Assembly: GCF_050286925.1 (NCBI RefSeq)
Contig: NZ_JBFWFX010000006.1
Coordinates: 81,456 to 145,455 of the forward strand
Length of the DNA: 64,000 bases
Direction: 5' to 3'
Origin: Caloranaerobacter sp050286925
GTDB taxonomy: Bacteria; Bacillota; Clostridia; Tissierellales; Thermohalobacteraceae
The notes beneath the pieces are model-generated. The model did not search any database and had not been told where the DNA came from. It saw only the letters and a program-made list of their open reading frames with translations. A program made the position numbers and the translations under genes. How positions within the stretch are numbered: position 1 is the first letter of the stretch; each line of letters starts with the position of its first letter. Positions 34,852 to 44,387 of the stretch are shown one piece after another.

Positions 34852-36306
34852 TTATTTTATTCTCTTTAACACCTCACATAAAAATTCAAATACTCTCTTT
34901 GTTGAAGAAATACTTATATGCTCATTTGGAGTATGAACATCATAGATATTTGGTCCAATAGAAACCATATCTATATCCCCAATTTTTTCTTTTAAGAATC
35001 CACATTCTAACCCAGCATGTATAGCATCTACTTTTACTTCTTTTCCAAACATATCTCTATAAACTTTAGCCATTAAATCTCTAATAGGAGATTCTGCTTT
35101 AAACTCCCACTCAGGATAGTCAGCTACTAATTCCATTTTCGCACCAACCAAATCACATATATTTTGAATTCTATCATTAATTTCCTTTTTCAAACTTTTA
35201 ACTGAGCTTCTTACTGCGCTATCGAATTCAATTTCTTCTTCTCTAGTTGTAAGAACTCCAATATTGTTAGAACTTTCAACTAAACCTTCTATATCAGCAC
35301 TCATTGTTTGAACTCCATTAGGTATTAATCTCAAAATACTTATCAATCCTTTTTTAGTTTTTGAGCTAAATACTTTTTGTATTCCATCAACCTTTTCTAA
35401 TTTAATATTAATATCAGGATCAGACGTTTTATATTCGTTTGAGAATATTTTTTGATATTCATCAACTATACGCTTAAATTTCCCTTCATCTTCTTTATTA
35501 ATCATTACAACCGCTTTCGACATTTTTGCAATTGCATTTAATTTCTCTCCACCACTAACGTTTGCTATATCAATATTTATTTCTTTATCAAGGTTTTCTA
35601 ATAATCTTCCTAATAATTTTATTGCGTTCGCTCTATTTTTATTAATTTCTATACCTGAATGTCCGCCTATTAAACCTTTGATAGATATTTTATACCCTAT
35701 TTTATTAGTATCAGCTTTATTCCATTCGATAGGCAGATGAATAATGTTATCCACTCCACCTGCACATGATGCAAGTATAGTACCTTCTTCTTCAGAATCA
35801 ATATTTATCAAAATATCTCCAGAAACGTTTTCAGGATTTAAATTTAATACTCCATCCATTCCAGTTTCTTCTGAAACTGTAATCAACGCAACAAGAGGTG
35901 GATGTGGCAAATCTTTTGATGCTAAAATGGCCATTATCATAGCTACTGCAATACCATTATCTGCTCCAAGAGTCGTTCCTTTTGTTCTTATCATGTCTCC
36001 ATCTACTACCAATGGAATTGGGTCTTTTGTAAAATCAAAGTCTAAATCTTCATCTTTTACACAAACCATATCCATATGCCCTTGAAGTATAACTGTTGGT
36101 GCATTTTCGTATCCTTCTGTTCCTGGTTTCTTAATAATTACATTTAAACATTCTTCTTGTATAACTTCTAGTCCATTATCTTTTGCAAATTTCACTAGAT
36201 AATCACTAACTTGTTTTTCATTCCCTGAACCTCTAGGAATTCTAGTTAATTCCTCAAAAAACTTAAATACAGCTTCAGGCTTAAGTCCTGACAAAACATT
36301 TACCAT
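34852..36306 (-). CDS. pepD: Aminoacyl-histidine dipeptidase (Xaa-His dipeptidase, M20)
   Basis: The roughly 484-residue zinc peptidase has FFEELTRIPRGSGNEKQVSD, LQGHMDMVCVK (first metal His), TLGADNGIAVAM (bridging Asp), VSEETGMDGVLNL (catalytic Glu-Glu) and VDAIHAGLECGF near the end, all as in PepD. It cleaves dipeptides with C-terminal His and other unusual dipeptides in the cytoplasm. The start at 36306 fits the AAAGGGG ribosome site better than 36315. It lies 15 nt after the small protein gene and may share its transcript. Confidence 0.93.
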   Translation of the reverse strand: MVNVLSGLKPEAVFKFFEELTRIPRGSGNEKQVSDYLVKFAKDNGLEVIQEECLNVIIKKPGTEGYENAPTVILQGHMDMVCVKDEDLDFDFTKDPIPLVVDGDMIRTKGTTLGADNGIAVAMIMAILASKDLPHPPLVALITVSEETGMDGVLNLNPENVSGDILINIDSEEEGTILASCAGGVDNIIHLPIEWNKADTNKIGYKISIKGLIGGHSGIEINKNRANAIKLLGRLLENLDKEINIDIANVSGGEKLNAIAKMSKAVVMINKEDEGKFKRIVDEYQKIFSNEYKTSDPDINIKLEKVDGIQKVFSSKTKKGLISILRLIPNGVQTMSADIEGLVESSNNIGVLTTREEEIEFDSAVRSSVKSLKKEINDRIQNICDLVGAKMELVADYPEWEFKAESPIRDLMAKVYRDMFGKEVKVDAIHAGLECGFLKEKIGDIDMVSIGPNIYDVHTPNEHISISSTKRVFEFLCEVLKRIK

Positions 36307-36320
36307 TATAAGCATCCCCT

Positions 36321-36674
36321 TTACTTTAATTTGTATTTTTTAGGCCTACTGTTAGGTATTTCTACAATAAGCCCTTCATTTATCATTTTTGTTATCAAAT
36401 TCTTAGTTACTAATTTAGCATCAACAACTTGTACTTTATTTCTACTCCAAAATAAGGACGCTTTTGTACCTCTAATAAGCTTTTCAATATCAGTTTTAGT
36501 TAAAGATTCTTGTTTTTTAAGTTCCTTTAATATTTTAGTTTCAGCTTTCTTATACAAAACATTTAATAGTTCCTCAGTTTTCCTTTGCTGTTTAACATAT
36601 CCCCACGCATACAAAAATGTAAACGTTATAGTAAATAATAATACCTTTAAAATAAAACTTATCATACCAATCAC
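36321..36674 (-). CDS. Hypothetical small protein with N-terminal membrane anchor
   Basis: A 117-residue protein with one N-terminal membrane segment (FILKVLLFTITFTFLYAWGYV), then a basic helical region and a winged-helix-like end (LVTKNLITKMINEGLIVEIP). It follows the PqqD-like gene with no gap, which implies translational coupling. Family not recognised. Confidence 0.6.
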   Translation of the reverse strand: MIGMISFILKVLLFTITFTFLYAWGYVKQQRKTEELLNVLYKKAETKILKELKKQESLTKTDIEKLIRGTKASLFWSRNKVQVVDAKLVTKNLITKMINEGLIVEIPNSRPKKYKLK

Positions 36675-37028
36675 TTACCTTTTCTCTAACGTAATAAATT
36701 TATTATTTCTTAAAATATTCATATAAGTCCCTAATCTTTCATAGAGAGGTTCTACTTTGTCTCCAAATTCTTCTTTTAATATCTTAGCTATATCTTGTAT
36801 ATTTCTTTGCCCATCTATTGACTTCCATACACAACTTCCAATCGGATCTAAATCTATTCTCATTACCTCTGGCGTTTTAAAAAACACTCTTACTATCCTG
36901 TCTAACATTCCATTCCTTGGTATGATAACTTGAACTAATCCTTCATCATTAACTACCCATTCTAATGTATTATTTTTTTTAGGGACTAATTTCAGAAAAT
37001 TATCACTTTTTTTGATTTTTTTAAACAT
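36675..37028 (-). CDS. PqqD-like peptide-binding (RRE-type) protein
   Basis: A 117-residue protein whose C-terminal half has the PqqD pattern: DPIGSCVWKSIDGQRNIQDI, then ILKEEFGD and LRNNKFI. In peptide-modifying systems this winged helix holds the leader peptide for a radical SAM enzyme. No radical SAM or precursor peptide gene lies nearby; the only tightly coupled gene is the anchored protein that follows. It may be a free-standing member common in Clostridia with unknown role. Confidence 0.7.
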   Translation of the reverse strand: MFKKIKKSDNFLKLVPKKNNTLEWVVNDEGLVQVIIPRNGMLDRIVRVFFKTPEVMRIDLDPIGSCVWKSIDGQRNIQDIAKILKEEFGDKVEPLYERLGTYMNILRNNKFITLEKR

Positions 37029-37073
37029 GGCTACACCTCTATCTTTAATAAGATAAATAGTACCTAAAGTCTT

Positions 37074-37113
37074 GGCTGTTGCTTAAAGCAATAAGTTGCT
37101 TTAAGCAACAGCC
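37074..37113 (-). terminator. Long hairpin downstream of glnS
   Basis: GGCTGTTGCTTAAAGCAA pairs with TTGCTTTAAGCAACAGCC around TAAG (18-bp perfect stem). The T-run in the glnS direction is weak, so termination is likely but not certain. Confidence 0.65.
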
Positions 37114-37132
37114 TTTTAAAATCATCTTTTAT

Positions 37133-38788
37133 CTATTTTAATTTAAAAGAACTTTTTAAGGATACAATTCTATTAAATACTAATTTGTCTTTTGTAGTAT
37201 ATTTAGGATCTACACTAAAATATCCATGTCTAAAGAATTGGAACTTATCATAAGGCTTAGCATCTTTCATGTTTGGCTCAACAAATCCTTGTAAAATCTC
37301 TAATGAATTTGGATTTACTTTGTCGAGGAATGATTTTTCTTCATCTTGATCATCATCTAAAATTAAATAGTCATATAATCTAAATTCAGCTGGTATAGCA
37401 TGTTTAGCATCTACCCAATGAATTGTACCTTTAACTTTTCTACCTGTAAATCCTGTTCCACTTTTTGTTTCAGGGTCATAAGTACAACGCAATTCAATTA
37501 CATTTCCATTCTCATCTTTTATAACTTCATTACATTTAATAAAATAAGCATGTTTTAATCTAACTTCATTTCCTGGGAATAATCTAAAATATTTTTTAGG
37601 TGGATTTTCCATAAAATCTTCTTGTTCAATATATATTTCTCTAGAAAATGGTATAAGTCTTTTACCCATTTCTGGATTTTCAGGATTATTGTCTGCCTCT
37701 AGCATTTCAACCTGACCTTCTGGATAATTTGTAATTACCACCTTTAACGGTCTTAATACAGCCATAGTTCTTGGTGCCTTTAATTTTAAGTCTTCCCTTA
37801 TAAAATGCTCTAACATTCTATAATCTACTACACTATTACTTTTAGCTACACCAACTGCTCTTACAAAATTACGTATTGCTTCTGGTGTATATCCTCTTCT
37901 TCTTAACCCTGAAATAGTTGGCATACGTGGATCGTCCCAGCCATCAACATATCCTTGATCAACTAGCTGCTTTAACTTTCTCTTACTCATAACTGTATTA
38001 GTTAAATTAAGTCTTGCAAATTCAATCTGTTTAGGCTGATTTTCCATTTCACATTCTCTAATAACCCACTCATATAACGGCCTATGATCTTCAAATTCTA
38101 AAGTACAAATTGAATGTGTAACTCCTTCTATTGCATCTTCAATAGGATGTGCAAAATCATACATAGGATATATACACCATTTATCACCTGTATTATGATG
38201 TTTAACATGTGCTATACGATATAAAACAGGATCTCTCATATTTAAATTTGGTGAAGCCATGTCAATTTTTGCTCTTAAAACTTTTTCTCCTTCTTTAAAT
38301 TCACCTTTTCTCATACGTTCAAACAAATCCAAATTTTCTTCTACAGATCTGTTTCTGTAAGGACTTTCTTTTCCAGGCTCTGTTAATGTTCCACGATATT
38401 TTTTTATTTCTTCTGGTGATAAATCACAAACATAAGCCTTACCTTTTTTTATTAATAATACTGCACGTCTATACATTTCTTCAAAATAATCTGATGCAAA
38501 ATACAATCCATCCCACTCATATCCTAACCATCTAACATCTTCTTTAATAGACTCAATATATTCAATATCTTCTTTCAATGGATTAGTATCATCAAAGCGA
38601 AGATAAGTCTTACCATTAAATTCATCGGCTAAATCGAAATTTAAGCAGATTGACTTTGCATGACCAATATGTAGATACCCATTAGGTTCTGGAGGGAATC
38701 GAGTAACTATTTCTTTATACTTACCTGACTCCAAATCTTTAATAATAATATTTCTTATAAAATTTGATGATGTATTTTTCTTATCCAT
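37133..38788 (-). CDS. glnS: Glutaminyl-tRNA synthetase
   Basis: The roughly 551-residue class I synthetase has RFPPEPNGYLHIGHAKS (HIGH), RFDDTNPLKEDIEYI, and VMSKRKLKQLV (KMSKS), then the beta-barrel anticodon domain ending FNRIVSLKSSFK. The presence of GlnRS means tRNA-Gln can be charged directly rather than only via GatCAB. No T-box precedes it. The start at 38788 is preferred to 38821 because GGAGAAAGG lies 9 nt ahead. Confidence 0.96.
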   Translation of the reverse strand: MDKKNTSSNFIRNIIIKDLESGKYKEIVTRFPPEPNGYLHIGHAKSICLNFDLADEFNGKTYLRFDDTNPLKEDIEYIESIKEDVRWLGYEWDGLYFASDYFEEMYRRAVLLIKKGKAYVCDLSPEEIKKYRGTLTEPGKESPYRNRSVEENLDLFERMRKGEFKEGEKVLRAKIDMASPNLNMRDPVLYRIAHVKHHNTGDKWCIYPMYDFAHPIEDAIEGVTHSICTLEFEDHRPLYEWVIRECEMENQPKQIEFARLNLTNTVMSKRKLKQLVDQGYVDGWDDPRMPTISGLRRRGYTPEAIRNFVRAVGVAKSNSVVDYRMLEHFIREDLKLKAPRTMAVLRPLKVVITNYPEGQVEMLEADNNPENPEMGKRLIPFSREIYIEQEDFMENPPKKYFRLFPGNEVRLKHAYFIKCNEVIKDENGNVIELRCTYDPETKSGTGFTGRKVKGTIHWVDAKHAIPAEFRLYDYLILDDDQDEEKSFLDKVNPNSLEILQGFVEPNMKDAKPYDKFQFFRHGYFSVDPKYTTKDKLVFNRIVSLKSSFKLK

Positions 38789-38913
38789 TTTATCAGACCT
38801 TTCTCCTATTGTATTTTTCAAGAGAAATTAATACATGTATATAAATATACCATAAATTCCTTAAACTTTCTATTGATTTTATTCTAAATAATTAAATTAA
38901 TATTAATTAACAA

Positions 38914-39555
38914 CTAATATCCTAAATTTTTATTTACTATTATAACGTGAATTCTACCTTTTTGCATCTGCTTTTTTATAACTACATACTGATTACAAAT
39001 TCTATCAGGACTCATACAATCCATACAATATCCAACTTCAGCACAAGGAGTTTTTCTATTTAATCTTTTAGCATTAGCAGGTGCTGCCAATTGTCTATTC
39101 CTTTCTATCGCTTCATCTATATTTTTTACTATTTTATTTACTCCAACAACTACTATCACTTTATCTGGTCCATATATCATTGCCGCTACTCTATTTCCTC
39201 TACCATCTACATTATAAAGCTCCCCTTCTTCTGTTATTGCATTACTACTAGTAAAATATACATCTGCTGAAAAACTTTTTCTATATAATTCTTTAATATC
39301 TTCGCTAGTCAATCCCTCTTTGTATCTATCAAGAAAATTATACTTTCCATTTCTTAAAAAATCTATAACTCCTACTTCAAATAAAGTCATCGAACCTCCA
39401 ACAGCTACCGTATCTCCTTCTTTTATTAACTCTTTAATTTTCTCAATTGCTTCCTTTTCATTTTGCACAAAATAACCATGCATATTGTTTTTTTCTAAAT
39501 TTTCAATAGTTCTTTCAACCCTTTTCTCAATAACAAAGGATACATTTTTATCCAT
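38914..39555 (-). CDS. LUD-domain protein (LutC/YkgG family)
   Basis: The 213-residue protein shows VAVGGSMTLFEVGVIDFL, ADVYFTSSNAITEEGELYNVDGRGN R and VVVGVNKIVKNIDEAIER, typical of LUD (DUF162) proteins. A Cys-rich stretch (CAEVGYCMDCMSPDRIC) near the C-terminus may bind a metal or Fe-S cluster, as in many clostridial members. LutC homologues take part in lactate oxidation, but lutA/lutB are not here, so the function is open. Confidence 0.85.
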   Translation of the reverse strand: MDKNVSFVIEKRVERTIENLEKNNMHGYFVQNEKEAIEKIKELIKEGDTVAVGGSMTLFEVGVIDFLRNGKYNFLDRYKEGLTSEDIKELYRKSFSADVYFTSSNAITEEGELYNVDGRGNRVAAMIYGPDKVIVVVGVNKIVKNIDEAIERNRQLAAPANAKRLNRKTPCAEVGYCMDCMSPDRICNQYVVIKKQMQKGRIHVIIVNKNLGY

Positions 39556-39669
39556 ACTTTCATCTCCTTTTTATATATATTATTCTTAATATAATAATAT
39601 TATATAAAGTTTATCGATAAAGTAATTTATTTTAGTGCTAGGTACATCAAATATAATCATAAAAATAGA

Positions 39670-39695
39670 AACTCAGCCAACTGACTGAGTTTTTA
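39670..39695 (-). terminator. Terminator downstream of speD
   Basis: ACTCAG pairs with CTGAGT around CCAACTGA; A-run on the left serves the minus-strand gene. Confidence 0.75.
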
Positions 39696-39698
39696 TTT

Positions 39699-40517
39699 TT
39701 AAACACTAGGAACGTTTATTCCATAAAATATTTCTGTCATTTCCTTATCCAACTTTTGAATAATTTCTTCTCTTTCTTTTTGTGTTAAATCTTCTTCGCT
39801 TATTTCAAATAAATAGTTTTCCAATTTCAAATCTTTTATTTTCATTTTAGTATGGAATATATTAGATTGATAAATATTCATATCTATCAGATTATATCTA
39901 GCTATTGTTTCTTTTGCTATAAAGTTTTGAATTGAGTTAATATCATGGTCAATAAAATGTTTTTTTCCATTTACATCTCTAGTAAATCCTCTGACTCTGT
40001 AATCTATAGTTATAATATCAGAATCAAAACTATCGATTAAATAATTCAAAGCTTTTAAAGGAGAAATTTTGCCACAAGTAGAAACATCAATATCAACTCT
40101 AAATGTACTTATATTATTTTCTGGATGCGTTTCTGGATAAGTATGAACTGTTATATGACTCTTATCCAAATGTCCTACTATATTTTCTCTTATAGGAGTT
40201 AATATTCCTCTATTGCAAGATGGATCTAGTACATATAATGGTACTTCTTCCTCAGAAATCAATAGTGTAACACTTGCACCTTGTGGATCATAGTCCTGTT
40301 TCGCAATATTTAATACATTAGCCCCTATAATTTCTGTAACAGTTGTTAATATTTTGGTTAATCTTTCAGAATTATACTGTTCATCAATGTATTCAATGTA
40401 CTTTTTTCTATCTTCTTCAGTTTTAGTATAGCATATATCATAGATATTAAAGCTTAATGATTTTGTTAAATTATTAAAACCGTATAGTTTCAACTTGTTT
40501 TCATTAGTTTTTATCAA
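39699..40517 (-). CDS. speD: S-adenosylmethionine decarboxylase proenzyme
   Basis: The 272-residue protein is of the long E. coli-type class. LDKSHITVHTYPETHPEN contains the self-cleavage site before Ser120, which becomes the pyruvoyl group. It supplies decarboxylated SAM for spermidine synthesis. No speE is adjacent. Translation begins at TTG with GAGGGG just upstream. Confidence 0.95.
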   Translation of the reverse strand: MIKTNENKLKLYGFNNLTKSLSFNIYDICYTKTEEDRKKYIEYIDEQYNSERLTKILTTVTEIIGANVLNIAKQDYDPQGASVTLLISEEEVPLYVLDPSCNRGILTPIRENIVGHLDKSHITVHTYPETHPENNISTFRVDIDVSTCGKISPLKALNYLIDSFDSDIITIDYRVRGFTRDVNGKKHFIDHDINSIQNFIAKETIARYNLIDMNIYQSNIFHTKMKIKDLKLENYLFEISEEDLTQKEREEIIQKLDKEMTEIFYGINVPSV

Positions 40518-40663
40518 CTTAATTCCCCTCTTCTACTAAATTCTTCTCTATATAATGATTAAATTTATATAGTTAAATCTAGTTTTCCAAAGTTTGAACT
40601 AATTATAAATTATAAAACAATAAAATTTAATAGTCAATTATATAAGATAAATTTAAAAAATTA

Positions 40664-40686
40664 CCCCTACTTTATATAAGTAGGGG
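40664..40686 (-). terminator. Terminator downstream of asnS
   Basis: CCCCTAC pairs with GTAGGGG around TTTATATAA... with A-run on the left side for the minus-strand gene. Confidence 0.75.
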
Positions 40687-40702
40687 CTTTACTGTATCCT
40701 AT

Positions 40703-42094
40703 TTAAAATTCTGCTGATCTTGGAGTTCTTGGATATGGAATAACATCTCTAATGTTAGTCATACCTGTTAAATACATTATAGCTCTCTCAAATCCTAATC
40801 CATAACCAGCATGTTTAACTCCACCATATTTTCTTAATTCTAAATACCACCAATAATCTTCCTGTTTAAGTCCCATTTCTTCCATTCTCTTTACTAAAAC
40901 ATCGAATCTTTCTTCTCTTTGACTTCCACCTATTATTTCTCCTACTCCAGGCACTAATAAATCCATAGCCGCAACTGTCTTTTCATCATCATTCAATCTC
41001 ATATAGAAAGCCTTTATATCTTTTGGATAATCTGTTACAAAAACAGGCTTATTAAATACTTCCTCTGTAATATATCTTTCATGTTCAGTTTGTAAGTCAT
41101 TACCCCATTCTACAGGATATTGGAAATTCTTATTTGATTTTTTTAGTATATCTATAGCTTCAGTATAAGTTATTCTTTCAAAATTTGAATTTACAATATT
41201 ATTCAATCTATCTAATAATCCTTTATCTATGAACTTGTTAAAGAACTCCATTTCTTCTGGTGCATTTTCTAAAACAAAACTTATAATATATTTTAACATT
41301 TCTTCAGCCAATTCCATATCATCCTTAAGGTCTGCAAAAGCTATTTCAGGCTCTATCATCCAGAATTCTGCAGCATGTCTTGCAGTATTAGAATTTTCCG
41401 CTCTAAAAGTAGGTCCAAATGTATAAACATTCCTAAATGCCAAAGCATATGCTTCCACATTCAACTGTCCGCTTACTGTTAAATTTGTTTCTCTACCAAA
41501 GAAATCTTTCTTAAAATCAATTTTACCATTTTCATCTAATGGTAAATTATCAAAATCTAATGTTGTAACTCTAAACATTTGTCCTGCACCTTCACAGTCA
41601 CTACCTGTAATTATTGGAGTATGCACATAAACAAAACCTCTCTCTTGAAAGAACTTGTGTATCGCATAAGCTACTAATGAACGAACTCTAAATACTGCTG
41701 AAAAAGTATTGCTTCTTGGTCTTAAATGAGCAATAGTTCTTAAAAATTCGAAAGTATGTCTTTTCTTTTGTAGTGGATAATCCTTATCTGATTCAGCTTC
41801 GATAGTTATACTTGTTGCCTTTATCTCAAATGGCTGTTTATTATTAGGAGTTGCTACAAGCAAACCTTCTACTTTAATTGCAGTACTAATAGGTAATTTT
41901 GAAATCTCTTTAAAATTATCTAAATTATCCTCAAACACAATTTGAATATTTTTGAAAAAGCTCCCGTCATTCAGCTCAATAAATCCAAAAGATTTTGAAC
42001 TTCTAATAGTTCTTACCCATCCCGAAACAACTACATTCTTATCTATATACTTTTCTGTGTTTCTATAAATTTCTTTTACTAATACACTCTTCAT
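40703..42094 (-). CDS. asnS: Asparaginyl-tRNA synthetase
   Basis: The roughly 463-residue class II synthetase has an N-terminal OB-fold (VVVSGWVRTIRSSKSFGFIEL), motif 2 (FGPTFRAENSNTARHAAEFWMIEPE) and motif 3 (GLGFERAIMYLTGMTNIRD). It charges tRNA-Asn. The T-box upstream supports Asn rather than Asp specificity. The start at 42094 has GGGAGG six bases ahead. Confidence 0.96.
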   Translation of the reverse strand: MKSVLVKEIYRNTEKYIDKNVVVSGWVRTIRSSKSFGFIELNDGSFFKNIQIVFEDNLDNFKEISKLPISTAIKVEGLLVATPNNKQPFEIKATSITIEAESDKDYPLQKKRHTFEFLRTIAHLRPRSNTFSAVFRVRSLVAYAIHKFFQERGFVYVHTPIITGSDCEGAGQMFRVTTLDFDNLPLDENGKIDFKKDFFGRETNLTVSGQLNVEAYALAFRNVYTFGPTFRAENSNTARHAAEFWMIEPEIAFADLKDDMELAEEMLKYIISFVLENAPEEMEFFNKFIDKGLLDRLNNIVNSNFERITYTEAIDILKKSNKNFQYPVEWGNDLQTEHERYITEEVFNKPVFVTDYPKDIKAFYMRLNDDEKTVAAMDLLVPGVGEIIGGSQREERFDVLVKRMEEMGLKQEDYWWYLELRKYGGVKHAGYGLGFERAIMYLTGMTNIRDVIPYPRTPRSAEF

Positions 42095-42245
42095 CTTCAT
42101 ACCTCCCTTTTTATTATTAAATGTAAAATTAAAAATTGAAAATTTTAAAAAAGCTATTTCCTTAATACAAAATACAAAAATAAAATTTCTTAAGTCTACT
42201 TGATAATTTCAACCCAATTACATTTTCAATTTTACATTTTATATA

Positions 42246-42520
42246 AAAAACCTTTCATCCCAAAACAAGGGACGAAAGGTTACTTTCGCGGTGCCACCCT
42301 ATTTGCTGCATAAGCAGCCAACTCTACCAGTACAGAAAATACTCTATACTGTCCAAATAATAACGGTTTGGTTCCGTCTAAGCCTACTCTCTTAATGATT
42401 TCGGTTAGAGACTCCGAGATGTTCTTCGATATGGACTTCGTATCGGTCTCCCACCATCACCGACTCGCTTAAACTACGTTCCATATCTACTCTTCTCTTC
42501 ATAGTCTTTTCTATATTTAA
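42246..42520 (-). promoter_or_regulatory. Asparagine T-box riboswitch
   Basis: On the minus strand the T-box core GGGTGGCACCGCGAAAG (42297-42281 region) is followed by a terminator, AACCTTTCGTCCC pairing with GGGATGAAAGGTT and six T (42281-42246). Upstream, TCCATATC-GAAG-AAC-ATCTC forms the 3' side of stem I, with AAC (Asn) at 42423-42421 as the probable specifier. It should raise asnS expression when tRNA-Asn is uncharged. Confidence 0.9.
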
Positions 42521-42524
42521 TTTT

Positions 42525-42783
42525 TAACTTATTATAATATTTTTTATAAAATATGTCAAAGTAATTTATATGATATAAGAAATTTATATAAATATTACAT
42601 CACTTTACAAGACCAAGTAAATGATTAACTAATCTATTACTTATATTACTTATTTCTCAAATTGTTATTTTATGAAAAACATTATATAATATACATAAAT
42701 ACTAATATTTTGTAAAATCAATAATTTAATGTTCTTTGTAAATTATTAAACTAAATATTATTAATATAGAAGGAGAAGCTTAA
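42525..42783. other. Intergenic stretch without recognised features
   Basis: Very AT-rich, separates the divergent asnS leader and the small membrane protein gene. I see no gene, hairpin or repeat in it. Confidence 0.5.
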
Positions 42784-43359
42784 ATGAGTTTAATTAAAAT
42801 AGGTTTTATAATACTGTTATTTAGTATTAGTATTTACATTTTAATCAAATATAAAAGGCAAAAGAACAAAATAAATTTTAATAAATTTATAACTACTATA
42901 ATTAGATTACTTTTTATCATATTTATGGTAAAGATTACTGCTTCATATATTATACTTGCATATTTTAGTGCTAGTATAGCTTTAAAAAACATCTATAAAC
43001 TAACCACATTTTTTAATAATCCTGAAATGGTAAGTAATTTAATAATATATGTTCAACAATACTTTAATAATAATGACCTTATTTCTATGATTTTTTTACA
43101 CGGACTAAATATTATAGCCTCTATGATTTATATATTAATATCTAAGTTGTTAACAAACAAGCATTATAGCAATATTATAAATAGCTTTATATATTTAATA
43201 ATAGCTTTATCATCACACAATGTACTCTTTTTTTCATTATTATCTATAAAATCAAATCTATTTATTTTTAAGTTTCTTATTATAACTACAATACTTATAC
43301 TTTGTGGACTGATTGCTAATGCGTTCTATCAAATACATAAAGCAATTAAAAGAATTTAA
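42784..43359 (+). CDS. Hypothetical polytopic membrane protein
   Basis: A 191-residue protein with about five hydrophobic segments separated by short Lys-rich loops, preceded by GAAGGAGAAG. No family is recognised and no motif stands out. It is not co-directional with a recognised operon; the next gene downstream is another small unknown membrane protein. Confidence 0.6.
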   Translation: MSLIKIGFIILLFSISIYILIKYKRQKNKINFNKFITTIIRLLFIIFMVKITASYIILAYFSASIALKNIYKLTTFFNNPEMVSNLIIYVQQYFNNNDLISMIFLHGLNIIASMIYILISKLLTNKHYSNIINSFIYLIIALSSHNVLFFSLLSIKSNLFIFKFLIITTILILCGLIANAFYQIHKAIKRI

Positions 43360-43532
43360 AAATATAATGAGTTAATAAATTCACTTATTTTCTCTTTACA
43401 TTTATTTGTATATAGCAGTGATAGAAAAATTTTTATTGGATAAAAGTTGAACTATATGAAATTTAGGCTTATAATTAAAATTGTTAAAAACATAAATAAC
43501 CGTTAATACTATATAATGGTAAGGTGATATTT

Positions 43533-43970
43533 GTGGTCAAGAAAAACCCTATAAAAAAAATACCATTTAAAAAAATACCATTATGGAGAAGATTGACCAT
43601 CATATCAATTTTAGCTTTTATCTTCTTTACATCATATTTATTTCTTTCATACAATGGTAGGATAGGAAAAACCGAAATAATTCTTGGTATTTGTAATATA
43701 CTTCTCATATATATAGCTATCCACTATTATACAATGCCAAAACGAGGTTATATCCATTTATATGATGATAGCATAGAAATATATACCACATCTATAACAC
43801 CCAGATTGAATATTAAATTTTCTACAATAAACAAATTAACTGAAGATAATAAGAGAATTCATATACAATATAAAAAAAATCTGAAGTTTGCTATTTTAAA
43901 AGAAGCTGTTCCCCAAGAACACATATCTTATTTAAAAACTTTTATTAAGGAAAAAATAAAAAGAGAGTAA
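43533..43970 (+). CDS. Hypothetical membrane protein with PH-like C-terminal part
   Basis: About 145 residues: a basic N-terminus (KKNPIKKIPFKKIPLWRRL), two membrane segments, then a beta-rich region (GYIHLYDDSIEIYTT, IHIQYKKNLKFAIL) that resembles bacterial PH-type domains. Start codon GTG at 43533 is chosen because AAGGTG lies the right distance ahead; GTG at 43524 is the alternative. Function unknown. Confidence 0.55.
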   Translation: MVKKNPIKKIPFKKIPLWRRLTIISILAFIFFTSYLFLSYNGRIGKTEIILGICNILLIYIAIHYYTMPKRGYIHLYDDSIEIYTTSITPRLNIKFSTINKLTEDNKRIHIQYKKNLKFAILKEAVPQEHISYLKTFIKEKIKRE

Positions 43971-43995
43971 ATAAGCTCCAAAATTGGAGCTTATT
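43970..43995 (+). terminator. Terminator after the PH-like membrane protein gene
   Basis: AATAAGCTCC pairs with GGAGCTTATT around AAAATT. Confidence 0.7.
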
Positions 43996-44147
43996 AGCTT
44001 ATTTATTTAGCTTAAAGCATTGGCTAATCGTTGAATGAAAGCAAAATCTAAATAACATCTGTACTTTTTTCTTTCAAAATTTGACTTTATATAAGTTAAC
44101 TATAATATTCTTAATAAAAAATAATAATTTGGAAATATGAAGTTTAC

Positions 44148-44342
44148 TCAATTACATTTGTTCATGGAACATCTTTTTAATTCCATTCCAATTGCCCTTA
44201 ATATAGAAAACTCTCGCTTCCCAATATCATATCCATCTTTTATATTATACTTAACTTCAACTTCCATACCTTCATCTTCAAGAGAATACTCTATACCCAT
44301 AGCGAGAGTAGTATCATCTTCAATAAGAAGTATATTTTCCAT
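44148..44342 (-). pseudogene. Truncated response regulator (receiver domain stump)
   Basis: The 64-codon frame begins MENILLIEDDTTLAMGIEYSLEDEG, a good OmpR-type receiver start with the acidic pair, and then turns into unrelated sequence before the phosphorylated Asp. The DNA-binding domain and a partner kinase are missing. It is a deletion remnant. Confidence 0.7.
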
Positions 44343-44387
44343 AAAACCATCTCCAGTTTTTATATAAATTTGATTAGAAAAATTCTA

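Noticed and set aside
44148..44342. The 64-codon frame as an intact small regulator
   Set aside because: The receiver fold is cut before the phospho-acceptor Asp and the tail is unrelated sequence.
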